A stretch of 6,431 nt of DNA from JBGOUJ01 sp041477005 (lineage in GTDB: Bacteria > Acidobacteriota > Terriglobia > Bryobacterales > JACQDG01). The stretch spans positions 1-6,431 of the forward strand of contig JBGOUJ010000450.1 in NCBI GenBank assembly GCA_041477005.1. Reading direction: 5' to 3'. Positions 1 to 6,340 of this stretch are shown piece by piece. Numbering within the stretch: position 1 is the first letter of the stretch; each line of letters opens with the position of its first letter. The notes beneath the pieces were generated by a model. The model did not search any database. It was not told the DNA's origin and worked only from the letters and a program-made list of their open reading frames with translations. Made by a program: the position numbers and the translations under genes.

Positions 1-1
1 C

Positions 2-514
2 GACTGGATGCGCGAGAATCGTCGCCGCCTCCGCGAGCTCAAGTTCGGGAATCACCGGAAATACGAGAGCAACAAGCCTGACGGCGAGATCGGTACTCCG
101 GCGGTCATCGAGAGCTTCGTCCGCTGGGCAGCACGGTATGGGAACGGAAGCCCGTACGAAGCCTTTTGGTCATTTGTTGAGCACGCAGAAGGTCCGGAGG
201 CGGCTTTCGATCGTCTCTTCCGGGCATTGAGGATCCGCAGGTTCGGACGAACGGCGAAATTCGATCTCCTCTGTCTGCTGGGAAACCTTGGAATCCTTTC
301 GGTCGCGCCGGCTCATCCGTACTTGAGAGGTGCCACCGGGCCGAGAGCCGGCGCGCTCCTGCTTATGACAGGGAAGAAGCAAGGCAAGCCGACCGCCGAA
401 ATCTTTGACATCGTCCGCGAGCTCCAATCGGCTCTCGATGTCCCGGCCGAATGCGTGGAGGATGCCTTGTGCAATTGGCAGAAGAAAGCGGGCTTCCTGT
501 CGCGGACATGCTGA
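2..514 (+). CDS. Putative alpha-glutamyl/putrescinyl thymine pyrophosphorylase-like protein, C-terminal part (5' end outside window)
   Basis: The reading frame is open to the left edge (Asp-Trp precede the first Met at base 8), so the true start is probably outside the window and 170 residues are visible. The best clue is the block FGRTAKFDLLCLLGNLGI followed by a Pro-rich turn and YLRGATGPRAGA (about residues 80-117). From memory this resembles the aGPT-Pplase clade 3 family, predicted to act on pyrophosphorylated hydroxymethyl-pyrimidines in DNA to install bulky modifications and thought to have a DNA-glycosylase-like helical fold. The C-terminal VEDALCNWQKK, ending just before the TGA stop, also fits the family as I remember it. 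No signal peptide or membrane segment is visible. The partner genes expected of a modification system (kinase, thymidylate-synthase homologue) are not downstream; any would lie to the left. It is clearly coding in codon use and composition. The family assignment is moderately sure, the catalytic role is inference. Confidence 0.62.
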   Translation, partial: DWMRENRRRLRELKFGNHRKYESNKPDGEIGTPAVIESFVRWAARYGNGSPYEAFWSFVEHAEGPEAAFDRLFRALRIRRFGRTAKFDLLCLLGNLGILSVAPAHPYLRGATGPRAGALLLMTGKKQGKPTAEIFDIVRELQSALDVPAECVEDALCNWQKKAGFLSRTC

Positions 515-527
515 GTTTCAGCCCAAA

Positions 528-544
528 CCGCCGGTTCTTGGCGG
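528..544. terminator. Weak hairpin after the pyrophosphorylase-like gene
   Basis: CCGCC (528-532) and GGCGG (540-544) form a 5-bp GC stem around a 7-base loop, beginning 13 bases after the stop at 514. No T-run follows on the plus strand and only a short TTT follows on the minus strand. It may help end transcription of the upstream gene but is not a canonical intrinsic terminator. Confidence 0.22.
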
Positions 545-839
545 GCTCGGCTTCAAAATTAGTACTGGGAGGACGGCTTGCATTCGGGCATTTCTCGGCA
601 TTCTTGCTCCCCGCTCAACCCGACTACTCCCGCCAAACGCCCTTCTCGCCAAGTGAACCTTTTGCACCCGGCCGAATGGGGCGGTGTGCTGGAAGGTTTT
701 CCTTTCGGCACGAAGCTTACGTGGAAGGGCGCGCCCGGCGTTCCACGGGGAGAATGTCAATCGCTAGGTCGCGCACCGGAAAAGTTCTAAAATCGTCCGC
801 TAGGGCCCACCATTGGTTTCAACAACTTCCACAGCCTAA

Positions 840-859
840 TTTCACAATCAATTGTGAAA
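840..859. promoter_or_regulatory. Perfect inverted repeat, possible operator
   Basis: TTTCACAATCAATTGTGAAA has 9-bp perfectly complementary arms around a 2-base centre. It is AT-rich inside GC-rich DNA, and such short-spaced symmetry is typical of a dimeric regulator's binding site. The 2-base spacer is too small for a normal RNA hairpin loop, though the stem could open partly. No clear gene starts immediately beside it: the nearest gene end is the minus-strand small ORF stopping at 1018, and the next plus-strand start is 1573. The regulator is unknown. Confidence 0.4.
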
Positions 860-1017
860 GGCGGAGGCCGAGACCGCGATTCTGGCTACGTGTTGGCTGC
901 CGCCCGCGCTTCGGACTGTCAAGAGATCGGCAGCCAGCGAGCTTAGCCCGAGAATCCCCACATGAGCAAGACGTTGAACCGCCCGATCCTCCACAAGCGG
1001 GCCGATGCTAGCTATGG

Positions 1018-1428
1018 CTAGGCCGCGCTCAGGACGTTCGATGCGTGCCCGTCCGGCTGCCCCAAATCCCGCGAGTCGCCAGCGGGGTCTTGGCGTGGGC
1101 TGAAAAGACAGATACGATCCGAAACGAATGCGCTGTAAGGCAGGCCCACTCCTGGGATGCGCTGCCGTAGCAGAGAAAGGCGTACTCGGTCTGGGTCCCG
1201 GCCCAAGAGGTGGCAGCAGGAGACGAAGCTAAGGTGCCCCGCAGCGTTGTCCACGATCCATTGAACGGCGTCGCCTCGGTTCCTGCCGGACCCGCATTGA
1301 AGGTCCTCGATGGCCTGGACCAAGACAGCGCCGGCGAGGCGACACAAACTTCTGTCCTGGCCACCATCCGCAGTGTCGGTGTGGGATGTCATTGTTGGCA
1401 TTACCGTCCTAGACCAACATAAACTCAT
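1018..1428 (-). CDS. Small uncharacterised protein with LLGRDPDRVR motif (possibly decayed)
   Basis: This 136-residue minus-strand frame ends in TAG at 1018-1020. Its middle reads like a real protein: RLAGAVLVQAIEDLQ, then DAVQWIVDN, then SFVSCCHLLGRDPDRVR (about residues 30-83). That order (a helix ending in AIxDL, an Ala/Trp helix, then a Ser-Phe-x-x-C-x-x-LGxDPDxVR segment) matches a short uncharacterised family I know from bacteria and phages, whose usual form is closer to WVCEVLGLDPDRVRR. The function is unknown. The roughly 50 residues after RLSLLRQ look unrelated to the family and may be read-through of a lost stop or a frameshift. No good Shine-Dalgarno precedes the ATG at 1426-1428; the internal ATGs shortly after it are equally possible starts. 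It could be a relic rather than an active gene. Confidence 0.42.
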   Translation of the reverse strand: MSLCWSRTVMPTMTSHTDTADGGQDRSLCRLAGAVLVQAIEDLQCGSGRNRGDAVQWIVDNAAGHLSFVSCCHLLGRDPDRVRLSLLRQRIPGVGLPYSAFVSDRICLFSPRQDPAGDSRDLGQPDGHASNVLSAA

Positions 1429-1536
1429 TGGCGGGTCTTGAGAATAGAGCGGCGGTACTGAACAGGGCTAGGGTTAACCTCTGAGGCACGGAAGGACGAA
1501 GGTACTGCGGCCTGGGGCGTTCACCTGAGGACAAGC

Positions 1537-1542
1537 TATAAT
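1537..1542 (+). promoter_or_regulatory. Candidate -10 box of the quinoprotein gene promoter
   Basis: A perfect TATAAT, within GCTATAATG, lies 30 bases before the ATG at 1573. No TTGACA-like -35 is found at 16-18 bases upstream (the expected spot reads GGGGCG), so the promoter would rely on the -10 element or an activator. The implied leader is only about 23 nt and has no Shine-Dalgarno sequence. Confidence 0.38.
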
Positions 1543-1572
1543 GACTTGACCGAGTTACTCCTCCATTGACCT

Positions 1573-3951
1573 ATGACCAACGAGATTAGAGGAAAACGGA
1601 GCGCGTATCACTGCCCGTGGCGCAGGCGCAGCTCGCGAACCATGATGGCAGCTCTTATGGTGATTCCGGCGTTTCTGTTGGGGCAGGCTCCTCCATCCCT
1701 GCCATCAAAGCCGGCGGAAGGCGAGAAATTATATGGGGAGCACTGCGCCGGCTGCCACGGGCCTGACGCGCGCGGCTCCGACCGGGGCCCGGCGTTGGCG
1801 GGGAACCGCCGGCTGCGGTTGCGGTCCGTCCTGTCGCTGCGCAGCCTGATCCGCAAAGGAATTCCTGATGCGGGGATGCCGCCGTTTGACCTGGCGTCCA
1901 GCGAGCTCGATGCGCTTGCAGCCTTGGTAGGGTCAATGAATCCGCCGGCTTCGGAAGGCATCGTGCCCGGCAATCCTACAGCCGGAGAGCAATTCTTCGT
2001 TGGCAACGGGCAATGCGGCTCCTGTCACATGGTTTACGGCAGGGGAGAGGCCATCGGTCCGGACCTGTCGAATGTGGGACGCGAACAAACCGCCGACGAG
2101 ATCCGACAGGCGCTGCTAGAGCCGAGTGCGCACATCACTCCGGGCTATGAACTTGTCACAGTTCGTTCGAAAAACGGAGCGACCCTCCGCGGCTTCGCCC
2201 GGAGCCGCAGCAATTTTGACATGCAGTTGCAGGATCTCGACGGGCGGTTCCACCTGCTTACTGGGGACCAGATTTCAGCCATCGAGTATGAAAAGCAATC
2301 GCTGATGCAACCCGTAAAGGCAAGTCCGGAAGAGCTGCGTGATTTGATCGCCTATCTCAGCCGCCTGACGGGCGTGAAGCCAGGGGTGGCCGCCGTCGCG
2401 CGGCCTTCCGATGCAGGTGACATCAGCTTCTCGAGAATTATGAATCCCAGGCCGGGTGACTGGCTGTCCTACGATGGAAGGCTTAGCGGCAACAGGTATA
2501 GCGAACTCACTCAGATCAATACCGGCAATGTGGGTAAGCTCGGTGTGAAGTGGACGTTTTCCATTCCTTTATGGCAGCAGTTTCTGCCTGATACGCCGTA
2601 TTTTCATGAAAACATGAACTACTTCGGGTTGGAGGTGACGCCCATTGTTGCGGACGGCATCATGTACGTGACGGGGCCGCACCAGGCTTTTGCGCTGGAT
2701 GCTCTCACGGGCCGGCCCATCTGGCACTACTCGCGCCCGCGCACTCCGGGACTTGTGGGGGATGCATCGTTGGGTACGAATCGCGGCATGGCCATCCTTG
2801 GGGACAAGGTGTTCATGGTGACCGATAACGCCCATCTGATCGCCTTGAACCGTACTACCGGCCAACTGGTGTGGGAAGCGGTAATGCCGGATGAACCCCA
2901 GCACTACGGCTCCACCGTGGCCCCCCTGATCGTCAAAGATATGGTCGTTGCCGGCGTCTCCGGCGGCGACTGGGGCCTTCGTGGCTTTATCGCCGCTTAC
3001 AAAGCCTCAACCGGCGAACGCGTGTGGCGGTTCTGGACAATACCGGGCAAGGGGGAGCCGGGCTATGACACATGGAAAGGAAAACATCCTGAATTCGGAG
3101 GCGGCTCGACATGGCTGACCGGCACCTATGATCCGGAGGCCGACACTCTGTACTGGCCCACGGCCACTCCCTTTCCGAATACCGATGGTCGCGACCGGCC
3201 GGGCGACAACCTCTTCACCGAATGCATCCTGGCGCTGAACCCCAACACCGGAAAATTGAAGTGGTATTATCAATCCACTCCCCACGATGTTCACGTCTGG
3301 GACGCGACTGAGCCCTCTGTCCTGGTAGATGCGACGTACCGGGGGCAGGCTCGGAAGCTCCTGCTGCACGCGAATCGGAACGGGTTCTTCTATGTGCTCG
3401 ACCGGACGGAAGGCCAGGTCCTGCTGGCCAAGAAATTCGTGAAGCGCCTGACCTGGGCCAGCGGAATTGGCCCGGACGGGCGTCCACAGCTCACGCCGGA
3501 GACCGACGTAAGCTGCCCGTATGACGCAACGAACTGGAATGCAACTGCCTTCAGCCCGCTGACCCGTCTCTACTATGTCATGGCCATGGAGAAGTGTGTC
3601 GCCAAACTGTCACCCGGCAGTTGGAAGAAGGGGTATCCGCAAGAGGAACCCGGGATGAAATATCTGCGCGCACTCGATATTGAAACCGGAAATATAGTTT
3701 GGGAGATCCCGCAAATCGGACCGACCGAGGGCAAAAGATGGGCCGGAGTGTTAGCCACGGCCGGCGGGATATTATTCTACGGTGATCCCAATGGTGATTT
3801 TGTGGCCGCCGATCAGCGGGACGGAAAGCCGTTGTGGCACTTGCCGACCAACGCCATAATTAAGGCCTCTCCGATGACTTATACAGTCGCCGGGAAACAA
3901 TTTGTGGCGCTTTCGGGGGGGTCGAATATCATGGCCTTCGGGCTGCCATAA
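1573..3951 (+). CDS. Di-haem cytochrome c / PQQ-dehydrogenase-like beta-propeller fusion, exported
   Basis: This 792-residue protein begins with an Arg-rich n-region (RRRSSR, residues 17-22) and a hydrophobic stretch (about 24-37), with likely signal cleavage near LGQA/P at 39-40, so it should act in the periplasm. Two c-type haem sites follow: CAGCH at 58-62, with Met102 in GMPPF as probable sixth ligand, and CGSCH at 148-152, in a domain resembling the planctomycete-type haem-binding family, with Met245 in SLMQP as candidate ligand. From about 295 the protein is a quinoprotein propeller opening with DWLSYDGRLSGNRYS and carrying repeated Ala-x-Asp/Asn-x-x-T-G-x-x-x-W docking motifs (W384, W434, W485, W564, W710, W755). 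RPGDN is at 542-546 and the presumed catalytic Asp577 sits in HVWDATEP. Against methanol/alcohol dehydrogenases, the vicinal Cys pair is absent, the calcium-ligand Glu seems to be Asp466, and the Asn of the GNP motif seems to be Thr532. It may be an 'empty' acidobacterial-type quinoprotein or a PQQ enzyme of unknown substrate. The longer start is chosen because it supplies the charged n-region; Met24 is the alternative. No Shine-Dalgarno is visible. Confidence 0.95.
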   Translation: MTNEIRGKRSAYHCPWRRRSSRTMMAALMVIPAFLLGQAPPSLPSKPAEGEKLYGEHCAGCHGPDARGSDRGPALAGNRRLRLRSVLSLRSLIRKGIPDAGMPPFDLASSELDALAALVGSMNPPASEGIVPGNPTAGEQFFVGNGQCGSCHMVYGRGEAIGPDLSNVGREQTADEIRQALLEPSAHITPGYELVTVRSKNGATLRGFARSRSNFDMQLQDLDGRFHLLTGDQISAIEYEKQSLMQPVKASPEELRDLIAYLSRLTGVKPGVAAVARPSDAGDISFSRIMNPRPGDWLSYDGRLSGNRYSELTQINTGNVGKLGVKWTFSIPLWQQFLPDTPYFHENMNYFGLEVTPIVADGIMYVTGPHQAFALDALTGRPIWHYSRPRTPGLVGDASLGTNRGMAILGDKVFMVTDNAHLIALNRTTGQLVWEAVMPDEPQHYGSTVAPLIVKDMVVAGVSGGDWGLRGFIAAYKASTGERVWRFWTIPGKGEPGYDTWKGKHPEFGGGSTWLTGTYDPEADTLYWPTATPFPNTDGRDRPGDNLFTECILALNPNTGKLKWYYQSTPHDVHVWDATEPSVLVDATYRGQARKLLLHANRNGFFYVLDRTEGQVLLAKKFVKRLTWASGIGPDGRPQLTPETDVSCPYDATNWNATAFSPLTRLYYVMAMEKCVAKLSPGSWKKGYPQEEPGMKYLRALDIETGNIVWEIPQIGPTEGKRWAGVLATAGGILFYGDPNGDFVAADQRDGKPLWHLPTNAIIKASPMTYTVAGKQFVALSGGSNIMAFGLP

Positions 3952-3980
3952 ACGAGGCGGATTTGTCCGGGGGTGCATCC

Positions 3981-4003
3981 GGCTCCTGGCGTGACCCAGA
4001 GCC
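3981..4003. terminator. Possible hairpin terminator between convergent genes
   Basis: GGCTCCTGG and CCAGAGCC form an 8-bp stem with one bulged C around the 6-base loop CGTGAC, 29 bases after the quinoprotein stop. No T-run follows. A second small stem (CCTGG 4051-4055 with CCAGG 4063-4067) lies closer to the end of the minus-strand operon. Their position between convergent gene ends suits termination, but neither is a textbook intrinsic terminator. Confidence 0.3.
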
Positions 4004-4092
4004 TGGAAACCGACCAGAGCAAAAACTCCATGGCCGGGCGCAGATACGGCCCTGGCAGGGGCCCAGGTGATGGCGACATCGGCCGTTTTCGC

Positions 4093-5046
4093 TCATCGGC
4101 GGATCCCCGTCCGGAATGGGTCGCGCGGGTCGAGAATCAGTGTCGCTTCGGAGCTGACGTAGGCGGAGCCTTTGATGGCGGGCAGGATCCGCTCGCCGGC
4201 GCGGCGGAAGGAGGCCTCGAACACGCTGCCGACAATGCTTTCCTGGCGCCACGTCTCGCCCTCACGGAGTTTTCCGTCTGCCGCCAGGCAGGCGAGCTTG
4301 GCGCTGGCGCCGGTGCCGCAGGGGGAGCGGTCGTAGGCTTTTCCAGGACATAGAACGAAATTCTTGCTGTCAGCGTCGGGGCGCTGGGGCGGGCCGAAGA
4401 GTTCGATGTGATCGATCTCCTCGCCGCCGGCCCCCCTGATCCCCTGGCGGACCAAGGCCTGCCGGATGCTCCAGGCGCAATCGGTGAGCCGTTCCACGTT
4501 TTCGAGCTTGATTTCCTGGCCGTGGTCGTTTACCAGGAAGAACCAGTTGCCGCCCCAGGCCACGTCACCGGCGACCTTCCCGTAGCCGTCCACTTCGACG
4601 GCCACGTTCTTGGCGCAGCGGTAGCTGGGGACATTCTCGACCGTCACCTCGCCGGTTTCGTGCAAGATCGCCGTTACGGCGCCGACCGGAGTTTCCAGGA
4701 TATGCTCGCCGGGCTCGATGCGGCCCAGGTGAGCCAGGGAGACGATCAGGCCGATCGTGCCGTGGCCGCACATGCCGAGGTAGCCTACGTTGTTGAAGAA
4801 GATGACACCCGCCGCGCACCTGGCGCCGGCCGGCTCACAGAGCAGGGCGCCGACGATGACATCGGAGCCGCGCGGCTCGTTGACGACGGCCGAGCGGAAA
4901 TCGTCGTGCCCGGCGCGGAAGCGGGCCAGGCGCTCGGCCATAGTCCCGCTGCCGAGGTCCGGGCCGCCGGCGAGGACCACGCGGGTCGGCTCGCCGCCGG
5001 TGTGCGAGTCAATAATGGAGACTCGCTGGACTGCACTTCCGCTCAT
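4093..5046 (-). CDS. 4-hydroxyproline 2-epimerase (proline racemase family)
   Basis: This 317-residue cytoplasmic enzyme should interconvert trans-4-hydroxy-L-proline and cis-4-hydroxy-D-proline (EC 5.1.1.8), the entry step of bacterial hydroxyproline degradation. It opens with IDSHTGGEPTRVV (residues 12-24), typical of the hydroxyproline branch. Both catalytic cysteines of the two-base mechanism are present: Cys93 in GMCGHGTIG and Cys243 in DRSPCGTGASAK. Retention of both argues for an epimerase rather than the related trans-3-hydroxyproline dehydratase, in which one Cys is replaced. WGGNWFF (164-170) is another family hallmark. Length is normal for the family. The gene is second in the minus-strand operon: its ATG (5046-5044) starts 3 bases after the stop of the upstream lyase gene with no strong Shine-Dalgarno, so translational coupling is likely. 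A proline racemase is the main alternative, but the partner gene favours hydroxyproline. Confidence 0.93.
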   Translation of the reverse strand: MSGSAVQRVSIIDSHTGGEPTRVVLAGGPDLGSGTMAERLARFRAGHDDFRSAVVNEPRGSDVIVGALLCEPAGARCAAGVIFFNNVGYLGMCGHGTIGLIVSLAHLGRIEPGEHILETPVGAVTAILHETGEVTVENVPSYRCAKNVAVEVDGYGKVAGDVAWGGNWFFLVNDHGQEIKLENVERLTDCAWSIRQALVRQGIRGAGGEEIDHIELFGPPQRPDADSKNFVLCPGKAYDRSPCGTGASAKLACLAADGKLREGETWRQESIVGSVFEASFRRAGERILPAIKGSAYVSSEATLILDPRDPFRTGIRR

Positions 5047-5049
5047 ATG

Positions 5050-5964
5050 TCAGTGGGCCGCCAGGACGGGCAGCGCCGGACGCGTCGCGATGGCGTGGCG
5101 GATGATGCCGAGGACTTCCTCGCGCTCGGCGCCTGCGATCGGAAGCCGCGGCGGCCGCACCATCTCGGAACCCAGGCCGCACTCCGCCATCGCGAGCTTG
5201 ATGTACTGGACGAGCTTGACCTTCGTATCGAGGTGCAGCAGCGGTGTATACCAGCGATACAGCTCGCGGGCTTCTTCCCACCGGCCGGACACGGCGAGAT
5301 CCCACAACGCCCGGTTCTCGTCCGGAAAGGCGTTCACCAGGCCGGCCACCCAGCCCTGCGCGCCCAATAGAATGCTCTCGAGCACCAGGTCATCCACGCC
5401 GCAGAAGAGAGTGTAGCGGTCGCCCAGCAAGTTTATAAGGTCCGTGATGCGCCGCACGTTCTCGGAAGACTCCTTGATCGCAATGATGGACGACTCATCG
5501 GCCAGCTCGACGAACATTCCGGGCGTGAGGTCCACCGGGTAGGCAACCGGATTGTTGTAAATCATGACCGGGAGGTCCGATGCGCGCGCCACCGCGCGAA
5601 AGTGCGTGAGGGCTTCACGGCCGTCGGCCTTGTAGACCATCGCAGGCAGCACCATCAAGCCATCCACGCCGATTTTCCCGGCGTCCCGGGCGTAGCGGCA
5701 GGCCAGGGCCGTGGTGTACTCGGCCACCCCGGTCAGCACCGGAATGCGGCCCGCCGCGACCGGGAGCATCTCGCGGAGCACCGTGAGCTTCTCGTCGTAG
5801 GCGAGGGCCGTGTTCTCGCCGACGCTCCCGAGCAGGATCACGCCGTGGATGCCGGAGCGGATCAGCAGGTCAAGATGCCTGGCGGTCGCCTGAAGATCCA
5901 GGGACTGGTCCTGCTTGAATTGTGTGGTGAGTGCGGGGAAAACGCCTTTCCAGTTCGCGTTCAT
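5050..5964 (-). CDS. Dihydrodipicolinate synthase family protein, probably pyrroline-4-hydroxy-2-carboxylate deaminase
   Basis: This 304-residue cytoplasmic TIM-barrel enzyme belongs to the class I, Schiff-base DHDPS/N-acetylneuraminate lyase family. Visible hallmarks are GSVGEN (46-51, in the place of the GTTGE substrate-carboxylate loop), YNNP with Tyr136, and the Schiff-base Lys164 in IIAIKESS. Ser47-Val48 instead of Thr-Thr suggests it is not the lysine-pathway enzyme. Directly upstream of a hydroxyproline epimerase, the most likely reaction is deamination of 1-pyrroline-4-hydroxy-2-carboxylate to 2-oxoglutarate semialdehyde (EC 3.5.4.22). 4-hydroxy-2-oxoglutarate aldolase or a sugar-acid aldolase are alternatives that sequence alone does not exclude. 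It is the first gene of the operon. GGAG at 5969-5972 on the minus strand, 4 bases before the ATG, supports the start. The following epimerase begins 3 bases after the TGA. Identity as a DHDPS-family enzyme is sure; the exact substrate is inferred from context. Confidence 0.92.
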   Translation of the reverse strand: MNANWKGVFPALTTQFKQDQSLDLQATARHLDLLIRSGIHGVILLGSVGENTALAYDEKLTVLREMLPVAAGRIPVLTGVAEYTTALACRYARDAGKIGVDGLMVLPAMVYKADGREALTHFRAVARASDLPVMIYNNPVAYPVDLTPGMFVELADESSIIAIKESSENVRRITDLINLLGDRYTLFCGVDDLVLESILLGAQGWVAGLVNAFPDENRALWDLAVSGRWEEARELYRWYTPLLHLDTKVKLVQYIKLAMAECGLGSEMVRPPRLPIAGAEREEVLGIIRHAIATRPALPVLAAH

Positions 5965-5968
5965 GGGT

Positions 5969-5972
5969 CTCC
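5969..5972 (-). promoter_or_regulatory. Ribosome-binding site of the lyase gene
   Basis: The minus strand reads TTGGAGACCCATG, placing GGAG 4 bases before the ATG at 5964. The spacing is slightly short, but this is the only purine-rich element near any candidate start, so it decides the start codon. Confidence 0.5.
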
Positions 5973-6044
5973 AACCTGGCGTCTCAAACCGACCTCACCT
6001 CGCCCTTCAAAGTGGCCGCATCGAGCCGATTTCGGTCGCGATTT

Positions 6045-6293
6045 ATGATCGATGGTATTGTCCGGCAGGCCAGTGCGATAGTCAAGCGCTCAGCCATCTC
6101 AGCCATCCCGCACCGGGGTTCACGTCTCGGGGACGGTCAAATTGCGTTCAAGGCTCTCGTTGAAGATCGTGTGGTAGATGACCAGGAACGGTGGCAGACC
6201 TGGGGTCTCGCGGGTGGTGCGGTCATCCTCCTCGTCACCCATGGGAAACGCCGGAAGGCGGCGCCGACCCAAAATCCGCTACAATTAGGGTAG
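6045..6293 (+). pseudogene. BrnT-like toxin remnant
   Basis: The strongest part is VEDRVVDDQERWQTWGLAGG followed by AVILLVTH (bases about 6159-6242), which closely matches the middle strand region of BrnT-family ribonuclease toxins (usual form VEDRVVDGEERWQTIG..GG..LLLVAH). The first ATG (6045) begins MIDGIVRQASAI; shifting frame in places gives pieces like the BrnT N-terminus (the nucleotides TGG, CCGGCA and GCCAGTGCGA resemble WDPA-KA-A), but in one frame the N-terminal EWDPAKAxxNxxKHGVSF motif is lost. After VTH the usual VIRIISARKA segment is missing apart from RRKAAPT, suggesting an internal deletion before the TAG at 6291-6293. No BrnA antitoxin follows; recombinase remains do. The frame from 6045 is technically open, so a divergent short protein is possible, but a relic is more likely. 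Family recognition is from memory of motifs. Confidence 0.52.
6057..6085 (-). promoter_or_regulatory. Candidate sigma70-type promoter of the hydroxyproline operon
   Basis: On the minus strand TTGACT (6085-6080, 5 of 6 matches to consensus) is followed after exactly 17 bases by GACAAT (6062-6057, 4 of 6). Transcription would start near 6050 and give a leader of about 85 nt before the ATG at 5964. The site lies inside the BrnT-like remnant read on the other strand. No clear operator was found beside it. Confidence 0.33.
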
Positions 6294-6340
6294 ACCGCGG
6301 TGAGGTGCGAGAGCGGTTGAATCGGGCGGTCTCGAAAACC

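Larger units (their letters stand above)
515..1017. other. 503-base stretch with no convincing gene
   Basis: Overlapping open frames exist here (for example 451-1011 on the plus strand), but their translations are rich in Arg, Pro and Ser, have no recognisable motif and lack a ribosome-binding site. They look like chance frames in GC-rich DNA. The stretch holds the weak hairpin at 528-544 and the palindrome at 840-859. A short ATG frame at 962-1020 (19 codons) has no Shine-Dalgarno sequence and I do not call it. Heavily decayed gene remains cannot be excluded. Confidence 0.6.

Noticed and set aside
756..761. TTGACA on the minus strand as a -35 element
   Set aside because: The DNA 16-18 bases further along is GC-rich with no -10-like sequence, and no gene starts downstream.
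451..1011. 186-codon plus-strand open frame overlapping the end of the first gene
   Set aside because: Composition is Arg/Pro/Ser-rich, there is no ribosome-binding site or recognisable motif, and it begins inside a better-supported coding frame.
962..1020. 19-codon plus-strand frame starting ATG AGC AAG
   Set aside because: No Shine-Dalgarno sequence and too short to judge; it overlaps the end of the minus-strand small ORF.
4408..5370. 320-codon plus-strand open frame opposite the epimerase and lyase genes
   Set aside because: It lies antisense to two clearly recognised enzymes with intact catalytic motifs; its translation is rich in Asp, Ala, Gly and Arg with no motif, as expected for the reverse complement of GC-rich genes.
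6280..6285. TACAAT as a plus-strand -10 box
   Set aside because: No -35 element at suitable distance, and the only downstream coding sequence is the frameshifted integrase fragment.
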